From positions 1 to 10,232 of the forward strand of contig JBLNCE010000048.1 in NCBI GenBank assembly GCA_050260415.1: 10,232 bases of DNA, in the 5' to 3' direction. This document shows, piece after piece, positions 1-6,670 of the stretch. Each line of letters starts with the position of its first letter. The stretch's first letter is position 1. Source of the stretch: JBLNCE01 sp050260415. Lineage in GTDB: Bacteria > Bacillota > UBA4882 > JAAYXC01. A program made the translations under genes and the position numbers. Below the pieces are notes generated by a model that had not been told where the DNA came from, made no database searches, and worked only from the letters and a program-made list of their open reading frames with translations.

Positions 1-187
1 GCACTTCGCCCTCTCAGTATCAAGGCGCGCTGCGCTTAGCCTTAGGTCGGTCTCAAAAACATCGTAAAGCACTTGACTTTTCTCATAGACGTCCCCCTCT
101 CTAAGCTTAGAGAGGGGGTGGCCGAAGGCCGGGGGTGAGTTAAACGGCCTGAATCCGGGCTCTTATTACCTGAGCAAAAGGGATACC
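1..187. other. Left-edge region, no supported gene
   Basis: I see no gene with a start site and ribosome binding site here. On the minus strand one frame stays open from about 72 to the left edge and reads VLYDVFETDLRLSAARLD before leaving the window. It could be the start of a gene lying to the left (GTG at 70-72), but the upstream ribosome binding site is poor and the frame also runs through the repeat at 93-139, so I do not call it. The rest is spacer plus that repeat. Confidence 0.4.
93..139. repeat. Dispersed palindromic repeat
   Basis: Positions 93-118 form a perfect 26-bp palindrome (five C, then TCTCTAAG, mirrored about 105/106). It is followed by a small GGCC-GAA-GGCC hairpin at 120-130 and a G-rich tail ending at 139. 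From memory, this general pattern (a CTCTCTAA/TTAGAGAG palindrome, then a GGCCGAAGGCC block and GGGGGTGAG) recurs in intergenic DNA of many environmental bacteria, Chloroflexota included. Only one copy lies in this window, so repetition is inferred rather than seen. It has no T-run to make it a convincing terminator. Confidence 0.6.
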
Positions 188-787
188 CAACTTGCGCATA
201 GTTGTCGGCCGTTTTCGTGCTCGACGGACGCGAGTACGTCTGCACGCGAAAACGTCTCAGACACAGGATGTGCGGCAGCGACCTTCCGCCTAGAGGCTGC
301 TCGGTGCCATCCATGGCATTCGCAGCCCCCGCCCATCCTGGGCAGAGGCTGCTTGCCCCTGAGGCCGCAAGCCATGTCGAGGAAGTCGTGGCCGGCGCAC
401 CCGGCGCGGTTGCACGCCATCCTTGCAGAGAGTGGCCGTCGCCCATCCATGGGCGCCGGCTTCTGGGACTAAATAACCTGACTTAGAAAACCCCCGGCGC
501 AGGCACGGATGCCGAGCCGAGCCACACGGCATCCGCGCTTTGGACCATCCTGGTCGTCGCGCTACTCGGCCCATCGTGGGCCTGGGATTACCGGATGTAA
601 TCACGCCGTTGGCTTCGAAGCCCATCGGAGTACTGAGGCGCACGGAGGCGCCGAACGGTCCCTCACCCGAACCATGGATGGTGAGGTGGATAAGGACCTT
701 CTCATTAAGGAGGTCCAGGAACCCCTGGACAGGAAGTCCGAGGTCGCGAAGGACACGGATGTCCGAGAGCGACTGGTTCCGGTCGGG

Positions 788-821
788 CTTCGATAAACTC
801 AGCCCCCTGAGCCTGTCGAAG
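788..821. repeat. REP-like palindrome (CTTCGA...TCGAAG)
   Basis: The outer arms CTTCGA (788-793) and TCGAAG (816-821) pair, as do the inner arms CTCAG (798-802) and CTGAG (807-811), around a four-C loop with a small internal mismatch. The pattern CTTCGAYAARCTCAG/CTGAGCYTGTCGAAG is a very common dispersed intergenic palindrome in environmental bacterial genomes; read through, it translates as FDRLRGLSLSKP. It is one member of the hairpin array at 188-942, and the only one I recognise as a known repeat type. Confidence 0.75.
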
Positions 822-830
822 GGCGGGATT

Positions 831-850
831 CCAAAGGGTACACCCTTTGG
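831..850. repeat. 9-bp inverted repeat, 2-base centre
   Basis: CCAAAGGGT (831-839) and ACCCTTTGG (842-850) are perfect complements separated by AC. It lies nine bases after the REP-like palindrome and belongs to the surrounding hairpin array. A run of perfect 9-bp arms with a 2-base centre would suit a dimeric protein site as well as an RNA hairpin; nothing nearby decides which. Confidence 0.6.
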
Positions 851-1010
851 TCCGGGAGGGTGCGGCCTGCTCTGAGCAGGATGGGAATGTGGCCATCCTG
901 GCGAGCAGGCTTGCCAACATCCTGTCGAAAAGGAGGACGGATAGTGCCTCCCGCGACCAAAATTGTTTACAGATGAAAGCTTATACGACGCTGAAAACTG
1001 ACGTAGTAGT

Positions 1011-1032
1011 ACTAGAAGCGGTGTGAAAATCC
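1011..1032 (+). repeat. 22-bp repeat, copy 1 (pairs with 8639-8660)
   Basis: The core TAGAAGCGGTGTGAAAA (1013-1029) is identical at 8641-8657, and over 22 bases only two positions differ (1012 and 1030). Both copies lie in the same orientation and in non-coding DNA, about 7.6 kb apart, and the similarity stops abruptly on both sides. The size and sharp borders resemble insertion-sequence terminal repeats, and copy 2 lies near a transposase-like remnant. A solo end or a small binding site are alternatives. Confidence 0.55.
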
Positions 1033-1085
1033 AAGCTTTTTCCACCCGCCGGAAAAGGGGCGGGCTATTCGTGCATTTTGTGGTT

Positions 1086-1802
1086 TCAATTTTCCACGAC
1101 AGACTCCGGAGAACTATCCGTCCAGGTCAATTCCGCGAATCCGTCACCCAGCTTCACCTGGCGCAGTGCCAATGGCAATGGCAGCACAAGCGGGAACTCG
1201 AGGGCAAGACGCTCGCCGTAGGCGGCGAGCCAGCTGCCCTGAACGCGGCTGCCCGCCACTTCGATCTCCGTGGGGATGTAGCGCAGCCGGTCAACGCCCT
1301 CCACCTCTAGTCTACCGTTTGTACGAAAGGTCACGGTCTGCCCTAGGAGGTCCAGACTGCCCTGCAGACCCACGCGGTCGCGCCGGATCTGGAAGAACGC
1401 CGGCACGGCGGGATATGCGCGGCGCCGGTACTCGTTCAGGGCGTCGCTTTCAACTTTTGCCCTCACTCTGCTTGGGCCCAGCCGCTCGACGACCGCCTCG
1501 CCTTGCAGGACAAGCTTCCCGGGAGCAAATTCTATGCCCTCCAGGTACATATCCAGTGCGGCCAGACGCGGGCCGCCGAACGTAACCTGGCGCGCCTTGA
1601 TCTCCACCCGCCCGAGGCGCCCGCGCAGGAGGTCATACCAGCCGAGCGGGGCGACCTTGACGTCCAGGGAATCGTATGTAGCCGCCTGTCGTGCCAAGTT
1701 GCGCCGCAGCAACCCTCCCAATGAAGGGGCAATCGCGGCCTGGCTGGCGACCAGGCAAAAGGCGGCGCCCAACATGATCCAGGCAGCCTTGAAACGGCTC
1801 AT
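1086..1802 (-). CDS. DUF2993 (LmeA-like) lipid-binding envelope protein
   Basis: This 238-residue protein has one hydrophobic N-terminal segment (about residues 7-25), so it is probably secreted or held at the outer face of the membrane. The rest alternates short beta-rich stretches such as LRGRLGRVEI, LDMYLEGIEF, GKLVLQGEAV and LEFPLVLPLPLALRQVKLGDGFAELTW, the layout and closing LPLPL-x-VxLGDG pattern of the DUF2993 family. In actinobacteria the family member LmeA binds phospholipid and assists cell-envelope glycolipid synthesis; transferring that role here is inference. The ATG at 1800-1802 is preceded by GGAGGTG seven bases upstream, a good ribosome binding site. The next gene upstream on the same strand, the TM2 gene, ends 155 bases away, so cotranscription is possible but not tight. 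A GC hairpin (1045-1064) lies 21 bases past the stop but lacks a following T-run on this strand. Confidence 0.75.
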   Translation of the reverse strand: MSRFKAAWIMLGAAFCLVASQAAIAPSLGGLLRRNLARQAATYDSLDVKVAPLGWYDLLRGRLGRVEIKARQVTFGGPRLAALDMYLEGIEFAPGKLVLQGEAVVERLGPSRVRAKVESDALNEYRRRAYPAVPAFFQIRRDRVGLQGSLDLLGQTVTFRTNGRLEVEGVDRLRYIPTEIEVAGSRVQGSWLAAYGERLALEFPLVLPLPLALRQVKLGDGFAELTWTDSSPESVVEN

Positions 1803-1957
1803 TGCTACACCTCCCCGCCCGGCAATAGTATTCTACGCTGGCGGGGGCTTGGGCTAGTCGCGGCGACCGCAAAGCAAAAGACCGGAGCGCACCGGTGAAT
1901 CCGCTGCCGCGGGTCCCGCCGCTTGCCCCGGTCCGCATGAATGAATGCGGATAGTTT

Positions 1958-2359
1958 TCAGTCCTTGAGCGGTATGCCCTTGGCGTCCACGTTCATCGAA
2001 CCGGTCAGGATCAAGATACCCTCGATGAACCCCCAGAGCGCTCCAATTCCGCAAGTAATCAGGGAGACGATAATCTGCGCCACACCGATGCCGGTATAAC
2101 CGAGGTAAAACCGATGAATGCCGAAACCGCCCAGGAAAATACCCAGGAGACCGGCGGTCATCTTCGACTTGGCGGCTTCGCCGGTCACGGGAGCCGTGGT
2201 GCCAAGACCCACGCCGCACTTCAGACAGACGGTTGCTTCAGGGTTTGTCTCCGCGCCGCAACTGTGGCAGAACTTCGTGCCTGATTTGGGTGGGCATCCG
2301 CAAGATACGCAGATCACTGCCTGATCGGCCACCTCTTTGCCGCAGTTCCTACAGAACAT
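1958..2359 (-). CDS. Double zinc-ribbon TM2 domain membrane protein
   Basis: The 133-residue protein begins with two CxxC...CxxC zinc ribbons: C3/C6/C17/C20 and C31/C34/C45/C48. A short linker leads to a TM2 domain (about residues 66-120) with two hydrophobic segments joined by the hallmark GIHRFYLG turn (80-87) and the ALWGFIEGILIL second helix. This is a common bacterial architecture: a cytoplasmic zinc-binding head on a two-helix membrane hairpin, of unknown exact function. I chose the ATG at 2357-2359 because AGGAGGA lies just upstream and the zinc ribbon begins at the second residue; the frame is open to 2461 but that extension shows no family features. A 7-bp hairpin (1932-1951) sits six bases past the stop without a T-run on this strand and may protect the transcript end. 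Neighbours on both sides are also envelope proteins on the same strand. Confidence 0.88.
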   Translation of the reverse strand: MFCRNCGKEVADQAVICVSCGCPPKSGTKFCHSCGAETNPEATVCLKCGVGLGTTAPVTGEAAKSKMTAGLLGIFLGGFGIHRFYLGYTGIGVAQIIVSLITCGIGALWGFIEGILILTGSMNVDAKGIPLKD

Positions 2360-2572
2360 GGTCTTCCTCCTCAAAATCGTTATGGTAAAGGGTATGATTG
2401 AAAGCGCGCGAACCAGACCATAAGAACGCCTGACCCGGGACCCACCACGCTCCCTTCCCAATAGCGCACGGCCATCGCATGGTGGCCGCGGGTTTTGGGA
2501 ACTAGTTCTCTCGTTTTCCCTCTTTTTCCTGCAGGCCCCGGTAAAAAAGTAGCATAAGCGGCGTACATCGAT

Positions 2573-3490
2573 CTATCTTGCCGCGAGACCGCCGGCGGCG
2601 GTCCCTCCTACCAGCCGCAACCGCCGGAAAAGCCAGGGCGCGCCGTAACTTACCCAGACACCGACCAGCGCGTAACGTACGTAGCGAAAGACCTGGTAAT
2701 AACGTGCGGCCTCATCGGGGAACAGTATTTTCAGGCCAAAATGGATCAAGAAAAGAAAAACGGTCCCCACCAGGAATCGGAGCAGTCTTTGCCCCCACTT
2801 ATCGCCGGCGTCAAAAGCCAAATACCCGTTTGCCGACGCCAGCGCCAGCCCTGTCCCGAAACCGCCGAGCGTGCCCGAGACCGTCACGGTATCGTTGGTC
2901 GCGTGGACCAGGAGCATCAATCCGGAGGCGGCCAACGCCAGCACGATCAGCGGCCCCGCGCGCAGCCCGGCCAACCGCTCACCCGCCCGTGCCTGTGCCG
3001 AGAGGAAGACGCCCAACAACAGGCCGCCGATGGCCCAGCCGGCCAGGACATCGGTGGGAAAATGAACGCCAAGGAAGATTCGGGATAAGCCGATGAGGGC
3101 CATCAGCGCGACCGCCCCCACCCAGGCCCATGTCTTGCGCAGGGAGGCGGCAATCGAACCCCAGACGATCACAGCGGTCTGCGCATGGCCGCTGGGCAGG
3201 CCGTATCCTTCGGCCGGCGCCAGGCGAAGGCTGGGAACGAGATCAAATGGGCGCGGTTGGCGGAAGAGATCCTTGAGCCCGGTATTGAAGTAGTTGGAAA
3301 TGAGGAAGAAAATGCCCACGCGTACACCGAGACGGGGGTCAAAACACCAATAGATCAGCGGCAGGAGCAGAAGGAAGAAGATCTCCTCCCCCAGGGTCGT
3401 GAAGGCGAGGGCGATCCGATCCAGCACCGGCCCGTGGATTTTTTGGATGGCGGCGATTAATTCGAGGCCCCATTGTAGAATCGGCGGCAA
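2573..3490 (-). CDS. PAP2-family membrane phosphatase
   Basis: This 305-residue multi-spanning protein carries all three phosphatase motifs of the PAP2 superfamily: K73-x6-R80-P81 (KDLFRQPRP), P99-S100-G101-H102 (PSGHAQ), and S136-R137-x5-H143-x3-D147 (SRIFLGVHFPTD). H102, H143 and D147 fit the known nucleophile and catalytic residues, so the enzyme should be active on a lipid phosphate or pyrophosphate, perhaps undecaprenyl pyrophosphate or phosphatidic acid; the substrate cannot be read from sequence. About half of the protein lies after the catalytic core as extra hydrophobic helices (roughly 178-195, 238-255, 272-287), longer than minimal PAP2 enzymes. The start is the TTG at 3488-3490: a stop codon lies two codons upstream in frame, and the ATG at 3492-3494 is in another frame. 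AGGA lies four bases before the TTG, with a G-run further up. The gap to the next gene downstream, the TM2 gene, is 213 bases. Confidence 0.9.
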   Translation of the reverse strand: MPPILQWGLELIAAIQKIHGPVLDRIALAFTTLGEEIFFLLLLPLIYWCFDPRLGVRVGIFFLISNYFNTGLKDLFRQPRPFDLVPSLRLAPAEGYGLPSGHAQTAVIVWGSIAASLRKTWAWVGAVALMALIGLSRIFLGVHFPTDVLAGWAIGGLLLGVFLSAQARAGERLAGLRAGPLIVLALAASGLMLLVHATNDTVTVSGTLGGFGTGLALASANGYLAFDAGDKWGQRLLRFLVGTVFLFLIHFGLKILFPDEAARYYQVFRYVRYALVGVWVSYGAPWLFRRLRLVGGTAAGGLAAR

Positions 3491-3699
3491 GCATTCCTAC
3501 CCCCTCTGTTTGTTGCATCATGAATCACAATTATCAAAAAGGCGACGGTGTCAGGCCGTCGTCTCACGGGCGCCGCTCCGGCCGTCACCACGGCGCGGCG
3601 GCGAATACGTTAACGCTTTTTCCAGGAGCTTGACCTTTTTTATCAGCGCCATTTCCTTCGCTGCTACTTCCCTACTATGTCATCGACACGGCGCGGATA

Positions 3700-3717
3700 G
3701 AGGTTTATGCTGAGTTG
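3700..3717 (+). repeat. 18-bp repeat, copy 1 (pairs with 9135-9152)
   Basis: GAGGTTTATGCTGAGTTG here and GAGGTTTATGCCGAGTTG at 9135-9152 match at 17 of 18 bases in the same orientation. Copy 1 ends 21 bases before the extended -10 at 3739-3747; copy 2 ends about 70 bases before the acetyltransferase start. A shared regulator site or a fragment of a mobile element are both possible. Confidence 0.45.
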
Positions 3718-3738
3718 CCATATGTCAGCCGACAAACA

Positions 3739-3747
3739 TGGTATAAT
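3739..3747 (+). promoter_or_regulatory. Extended -10 promoter of the LuxR gene
   Basis: TGG-TATAAT is a perfect -10 hexamer (3742-3747) with the TGn extension. No good -35 lies 16-18 bases upstream; TTGCCA at 3715-3720 is 21 bases away. Extended -10 promoters tolerate a weak -35, and such promoters are often helped by an activator. Transcription would begin near 3754, leaving a leader of roughly 95 bases before the ATG at 3848. Confidence 0.55.
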
Positions 3748-3847
3748 TTGTGTACGCATATTAAGCGTTGCAAACCAAATGTTGAGATGTTAGCCGCCAT
3801 TGGCGCCATATGAGACCCATCAAAGCCGTTCTCAGGGAGGCACGCCC

Positions 3848-6580
3848 ATGTCCACCGCCCTCCTACAGACAAAACTGCGCCTTCCTACCCTCCCGCCCAA
3901 GCGTGTTCAGCGCCCGCAGCTCATCAAACGGTTGCATGAAGGCCTCGAGTCCGGCCGGAAGATCACGCTGGTCTCGGCGCCCGCGGGATTTGGCAAAACC
4001 ACTCTCATCGCCGAATGGGTATACGCACTGGATGTACCTGTCGCTTGGCTGTCCCTGGATCCTTCCGACGATGATCCGGGGCGTTTTTTTGCCTATCTGA
4101 TCGCGGCTTTGCAAAAAGTGGATGCACATATAGGCCGGGAGATCGAGGGCGTTTTGCGCGCCGGACAGCTTCCCCCCGGCGAGATTTTGAGTACGGCCAT
4201 CATCAACGATATCCATGATTTTGTGGGCCGGTTCTTGCTGGTCTTGGACGATTTGCAGGTGATCCAGGATCTCTTCATCCTACAGGTTCTAGAAAAACTG
4301 GTCGCCTACCTCCCCGATCCACTTCACCTGGTCCTGCTTACCCGCGAGGACCCTTCCCTACCGCTGGCCCGGCTGCGGGCAAATAACCAGCTGACCGAGA
4401 TCCGCGCCGGGGATCTACGCTTTACTGGGCCTGAGGCCGATCGGTACCTACATGAGGTGATGGATCTTTCCCTGTCCGAGACGGATGTCGCCACCCTGGC
4501 GGATCGGACCGAAGGCTGGATCGTCGGCTTGCAGCTCGCCGGTTTGTCCGTCCGGGACCGTGAAGATCCCTCCGGTTTCATCGCGACCCTGAGCGGCAGC
4601 CATCGGTTCATCCTGAGCTATCTCACCGAGGAGGTCCTCGGCCGGCAACCGGAAGAGATCCGGCTTTTCTTGCTGCAGACCTCGGTCTTGGACCGGTTGA
4701 ACGGGGATTTATGCAATGCGGTCACCGGACGGACCGACGGCGCCGCACTGCTGGAGAAGCTTTTTGCGGCCAACCTGTTCCTGATCCCCCTCGATGACGA
4801 ACAGCGGTGGTACCGCTACCATCATTTGTTCGCCGATTTGCTGCGCGGCCTGCTATGCACGGGTCAAAACGACACCATGGCCTCGCTGCACCGGCGCGCC
4901 AGCCACTGGTACGAGCAGGTGGGCCTGTCAGGCGAGGCGATCCGGCACGTCCTGGCGGCGGCGGACTATGCGGCGGCCGTGCGACTGGTCGAGAGTCACG
5001 CGATGGGGATCATCATCCAGGGTTACACGAAGACGGTGGAGAGCTGGATGCAAGCGATCCCGCCGGCTTGGAGCGCGCAAAGCCCCCGGACCAACCTGGC
5101 CTTCGCCTGGATGTATTTGATGCGCGGCGCTTATGCGCGGGCTCTTCCGTATGTGGAGCGGTTGCGGGCGATATTCGCCGATGCAAAGACCGGCGAAGAA
5201 GACGCTTCTCTCACGGCCGAATGGCTGGCCCTACAGGCCATGCTGCTGAACGCGGAGGGGAAACCGGCGGAGAGTCTGGCCCTGTCCGACCGGGCGCTGG
5301 CGGCCGTGCCGGAGATGGAAAGCCACGTGCGGAGCTTGATCCATATGGGGCGAGCCGGCGCCTACCAAATGATGGACGATTACGAGCACGCGGTGGAAGC
5401 TTTCCAGCTGATCATCCTGCACAGCCGGGCGGCGGCGGATTTTGTCCCCGAAATGCTGGGTTATGCCGGACTGGTTCAATTGGCCATCCATCACGGCCGG
5501 CTCCAATTCGCCTTCGAGATTGCCTCCAGAGGGGTGGAGCGGGTCGGGCGATCGGGGGCGCTGTCCCCGGTCATCGCCGCCGTCCATGGCGCGCTCGGCT
5601 ATGTCCATTACCAATGGCAACAGATCGAACAGGCCCGTGGCTATTTCCAGCGCGCCATCCAACTGAGCACCCTTGGGGGCTTCAGTGATGCGGAGATTAG
5701 CTACTGGGTGATCCTTTCGCGCCTGCTGCAAATGGAGGGCGACCTGGAGGCATCCGCCGCGGAGATCCAAAAGGCAGTAGATTTGATGCGGGCCGTGGCG
5801 CCGGCCTGGGTCCGGGAAGAGGTCGTCTCCCAACAAGTGCGCGTCTATCTTGCCCAGGGCCGTGTCGCCGCGGCCGAGGCGGCGCTCAAAGGGGAAGGGT
5901 TCGCCGCTAGGAATCAGTATGCCATCCCCGCTCTGGCACCGGGCCAATATTTAACCCGCCCGGCTGGATTGCTATATAACAGCGCCATACGGATCATCCT
6001 CCACCGTGCGCGGACCGGGCATGACCCAGCGGGTTTGCACCAGGGGATCGAACTTGCCGATCGATTGATTACCGTGATGCTGCAGCATCAATACCTCCCC
6101 GTGGCGCTGGAAACGCTCCTGCTCCGCGCCCAAATGTATGCCGTCCTGGGGCAAGACCAGGCCGGCCGGGCTGATGTTCTCAGAGCGCTGGAACTGGCCG
6201 AGCCTGAGGGGTTCATCAGGATTTTCGCGGAAGAGGGGCCGCCCGTGGCCGAATCCCTGACGTTCTTGCTGGAGCGCAACCGGCTTGGATCGGTTGAGGC
6301 GGGTTACGTTAAGAAGATCCTGGCTGCTTTTACCGGATCCCAGCCGTCCGAAGCCAAACAGCCCGCTCCGAATCAGGCGGCCCTGCCGTCGCCGCTGACC
6401 GAACGCGAACTGGACGTGCTGCGCCTGATGGCCGAGGGATTGAAATACGAAGAGATCGCCCAAAGGCTTTATATCTCCCTGAACACCGTGCGTTCCCACG
6501 TCAAGGCGATCTACGGCAAACTGGAGGCCGATAACCGTACGAAAGCCATTGAGACGGGACGCAGACTGCGGTTTTTGTAA
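3848..6580 (+). CDS. MalT-type LuxR transcriptional regulator (ATPase-TPR-HTH)
   Basis: The 910-residue protein has the full MalT/STAND layout. Residues 1-30 (LLQTKLRLP...RPQLIKRL) are the usual family opening. A P-loop, APAGFGKTT (44-52), and a Walker B segment, LLVLDD (130-135), form the ATPase switch, with the typical LSLDPSDDDPGRFFAYL block between them (68-84). A long helical region of TPR-like repeats (about 370-830) should sense a ligand or partner. The C-terminal LuxR helix-turn-helix (850-910) begins LTERELDVLRLMAEG and contains TVRSHVKAIYGKL. Length is close to E. coli MalT (901). I chose the ATG at 3848 because AGGGAGG lies seven bases upstream and the family start follows it; an in-frame TTG at 3800 has no such support. 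Members are typically activators that bind DNA after ATP and inducer binding; the inducer here is unknown. The gene stands alone between its promoter and a strong terminator. Confidence 0.93.
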   Translation: MSTALLQTKLRLPTLPPKRVQRPQLIKRLHEGLESGRKITLVSAPAGFGKTTLIAEWVYALDVPVAWLSLDPSDDDPGRFFAYLIAALQKVDAHIGREIEGVLRAGQLPPGEILSTAIINDIHDFVGRFLLVLDDLQVIQDLFILQVLEKLVAYLPDPLHLVLLTREDPSLPLARLRANNQLTEIRAGDLRFTGPEADRYLHEVMDLSLSETDVATLADRTEGWIVGLQLAGLSVRDREDPSGFIATLSGSHRFILSYLTEEVLGRQPEEIRLFLLQTSVLDRLNGDLCNAVTGRTDGAALLEKLFAANLFLIPLDDEQRWYRYHHLFADLLRGLLCTGQNDTMASLHRRASHWYEQVGLSGEAIRHVLAAADYAAAVRLVESHAMGIIIQGYTKTVESWMQAIPPAWSAQSPRTNLAFAWMYLMRGAYARALPYVERLRAIFADAKTGEEDASLTAEWLALQAMLLNAEGKPAESLALSDRALAAVPEMESHVRSLIHMGRAGAYQMMDDYEHAVEAFQLIILHSRAAADFVPEMLGYAGLVQLAIHHGRLQFAFEIASRGVERVGRSGALSPVIAAVHGALGYVHYQWQQIEQARGYFQRAIQLSTLGGFSDAEISYWVILSRLLQMEGDLEASAAEIQKAVDLMRAVAPAWVREEVVSQQVRVYLAQGRVAAAEAALKGEGFAARNQYAIPALAPGQYLTRPAGLLYNSAIRIILHRARTGHDPAGLHQGIELADRLITVMLQHQYLPVALETLLLRAQMYAVLGQDQAGRADVLRALELAEPEGFIRIFAEEGPPVAESLTFLLERNRLGSVEAGYVKKILAAFTGSQPSEAKQPAPNQAALPSPLTERELDVLRLMAEGLKYEEIAQRLYISLNTVRSHVKAIYGKLEADNRTKAIETGRRLRFL

Positions 6581-6612
6581 GCTATAGCCAATAGAAAATC
6601 ACATTCTTTTTC

Positions 6613-6652
6613 CGGCGCGGATCACACCTTCATGTGATCCGCGCCGTTTTTT
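6613..6652 (+). terminator. Intrinsic terminator after the LuxR gene
   Basis: A perfect 14-bp stem (6613-6626 with 6633-6646) encloses the loop CCTTCA and is followed by six T residues (6647-6652). It begins 32 bases after the regulator stop codon. It separates the regulator from the small-protein cluster at 6709, which should therefore have its own promoter. Confidence 0.93.
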
Positions 6653-6670
6653 ACTCGCGTATGATTAGGG

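Larger units (their letters stand above)
188..942. repeat. Dense tandem array of short hairpins
   Basis: Inverted repeats follow one another with little spacer. Stems (arms) include 210-217/247-254, 262-265/269-272, 295-300/322-327 enclosing 305-310/313-318, 331-335/339-343, 351-356/367-372, 387-416 (imperfect), 435-446/449-460 (one mismatch), 506-514/527-535, 543-547/551-555, 568-573/577-582, 586-591/597-602, 637-641/648-652, 661-667/680-686, 694-702/708-716 (one G-U), 713-719/724-730, 743-747/769-773 enclosing 751-755/760-764, 788-821, 831-839/842-850, 866-870/876-880, 877-884/893-900 and 900-905/910-915 (one G-U). Perfect stems of 7 to 9 bp are far more frequent than chance allows in 750 bases. 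CCATCC or GGATGG occurs repeatedly, usually at the hairpin tip. It could be a large structured RNA, a cluster of decayed small palindromic elements, or both. No credible protein is encoded on either strand. Confidence 0.7.
3491..3847. other. Divergent intergenic region, PAP2 / LuxR
   Basis: About 350 bases separate the two divergent start codons. The left part (3540-3610) is GC-rich with small inverted repeats such as CGACGG (3543-3548) and CCGTCG (3556-3561). The right part (3715-3790) is clearly AT-richer and holds an extended -10 promoter for the plus-strand regulator. An 18-base element at 3700-3717 recurs at 9135-9152. I see no gene here. Confidence 0.7.

Noticed and set aside
1..72. Minus-strand partial gene leaving the left edge
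   Set aside because: The 24 codons look protein-like but there is no convincing start or ribosome binding site and too little sequence to judge.
202..486. 94-codon plus-strand frame and overlapping minus-strand frames (42-446, 166-450)
   Set aside because: Several frames are open at once over the same GC-rich hairpins and none shows protein-like features or a good start site.
188..942. CRISPR array or integron attC array
   Set aside because: Hairpins differ in sequence and spacing, there are no constant repeats with equal spacers, no cas genes, and no integrase or gene cassettes.
290..1045. 251-codon open frame on the minus strand across the hairpin array
   Set aside because: It reads through the REP-like palindrome as FDRLRGLSLSKP, has no ribosome binding site or domain, and its composition follows the repeats; high GC content leaves such frames open by chance.
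1045..1064. Terminator for the DUF2993 gene
   Set aside because: The stem CCCGCC/GGCGGG is well placed after the stop, but on the minus strand it is followed by TGGAAAAAG and not by a T-run.
2578..3096. Plus-strand frame opposite the PAP2 gene
   Set aside because: It is antisense to a gene with all three catalytic motifs and has arginine/proline-rich shadow composition.
3800..3847. Upstream TTG start extending the LuxR protein by 16 residues
   Set aside because: The ATG at 3848 has AGGGAGG at ideal spacing and the family's conserved opening follows it; the extension would translate the ribosome binding site.
4807..5688. 293-codon plus-strand frame and long minus-strand frames inside the LuxR gene
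   Set aside because: They lie wholly within the regulator in other frames, with arginine/glycine-rich shadow composition.
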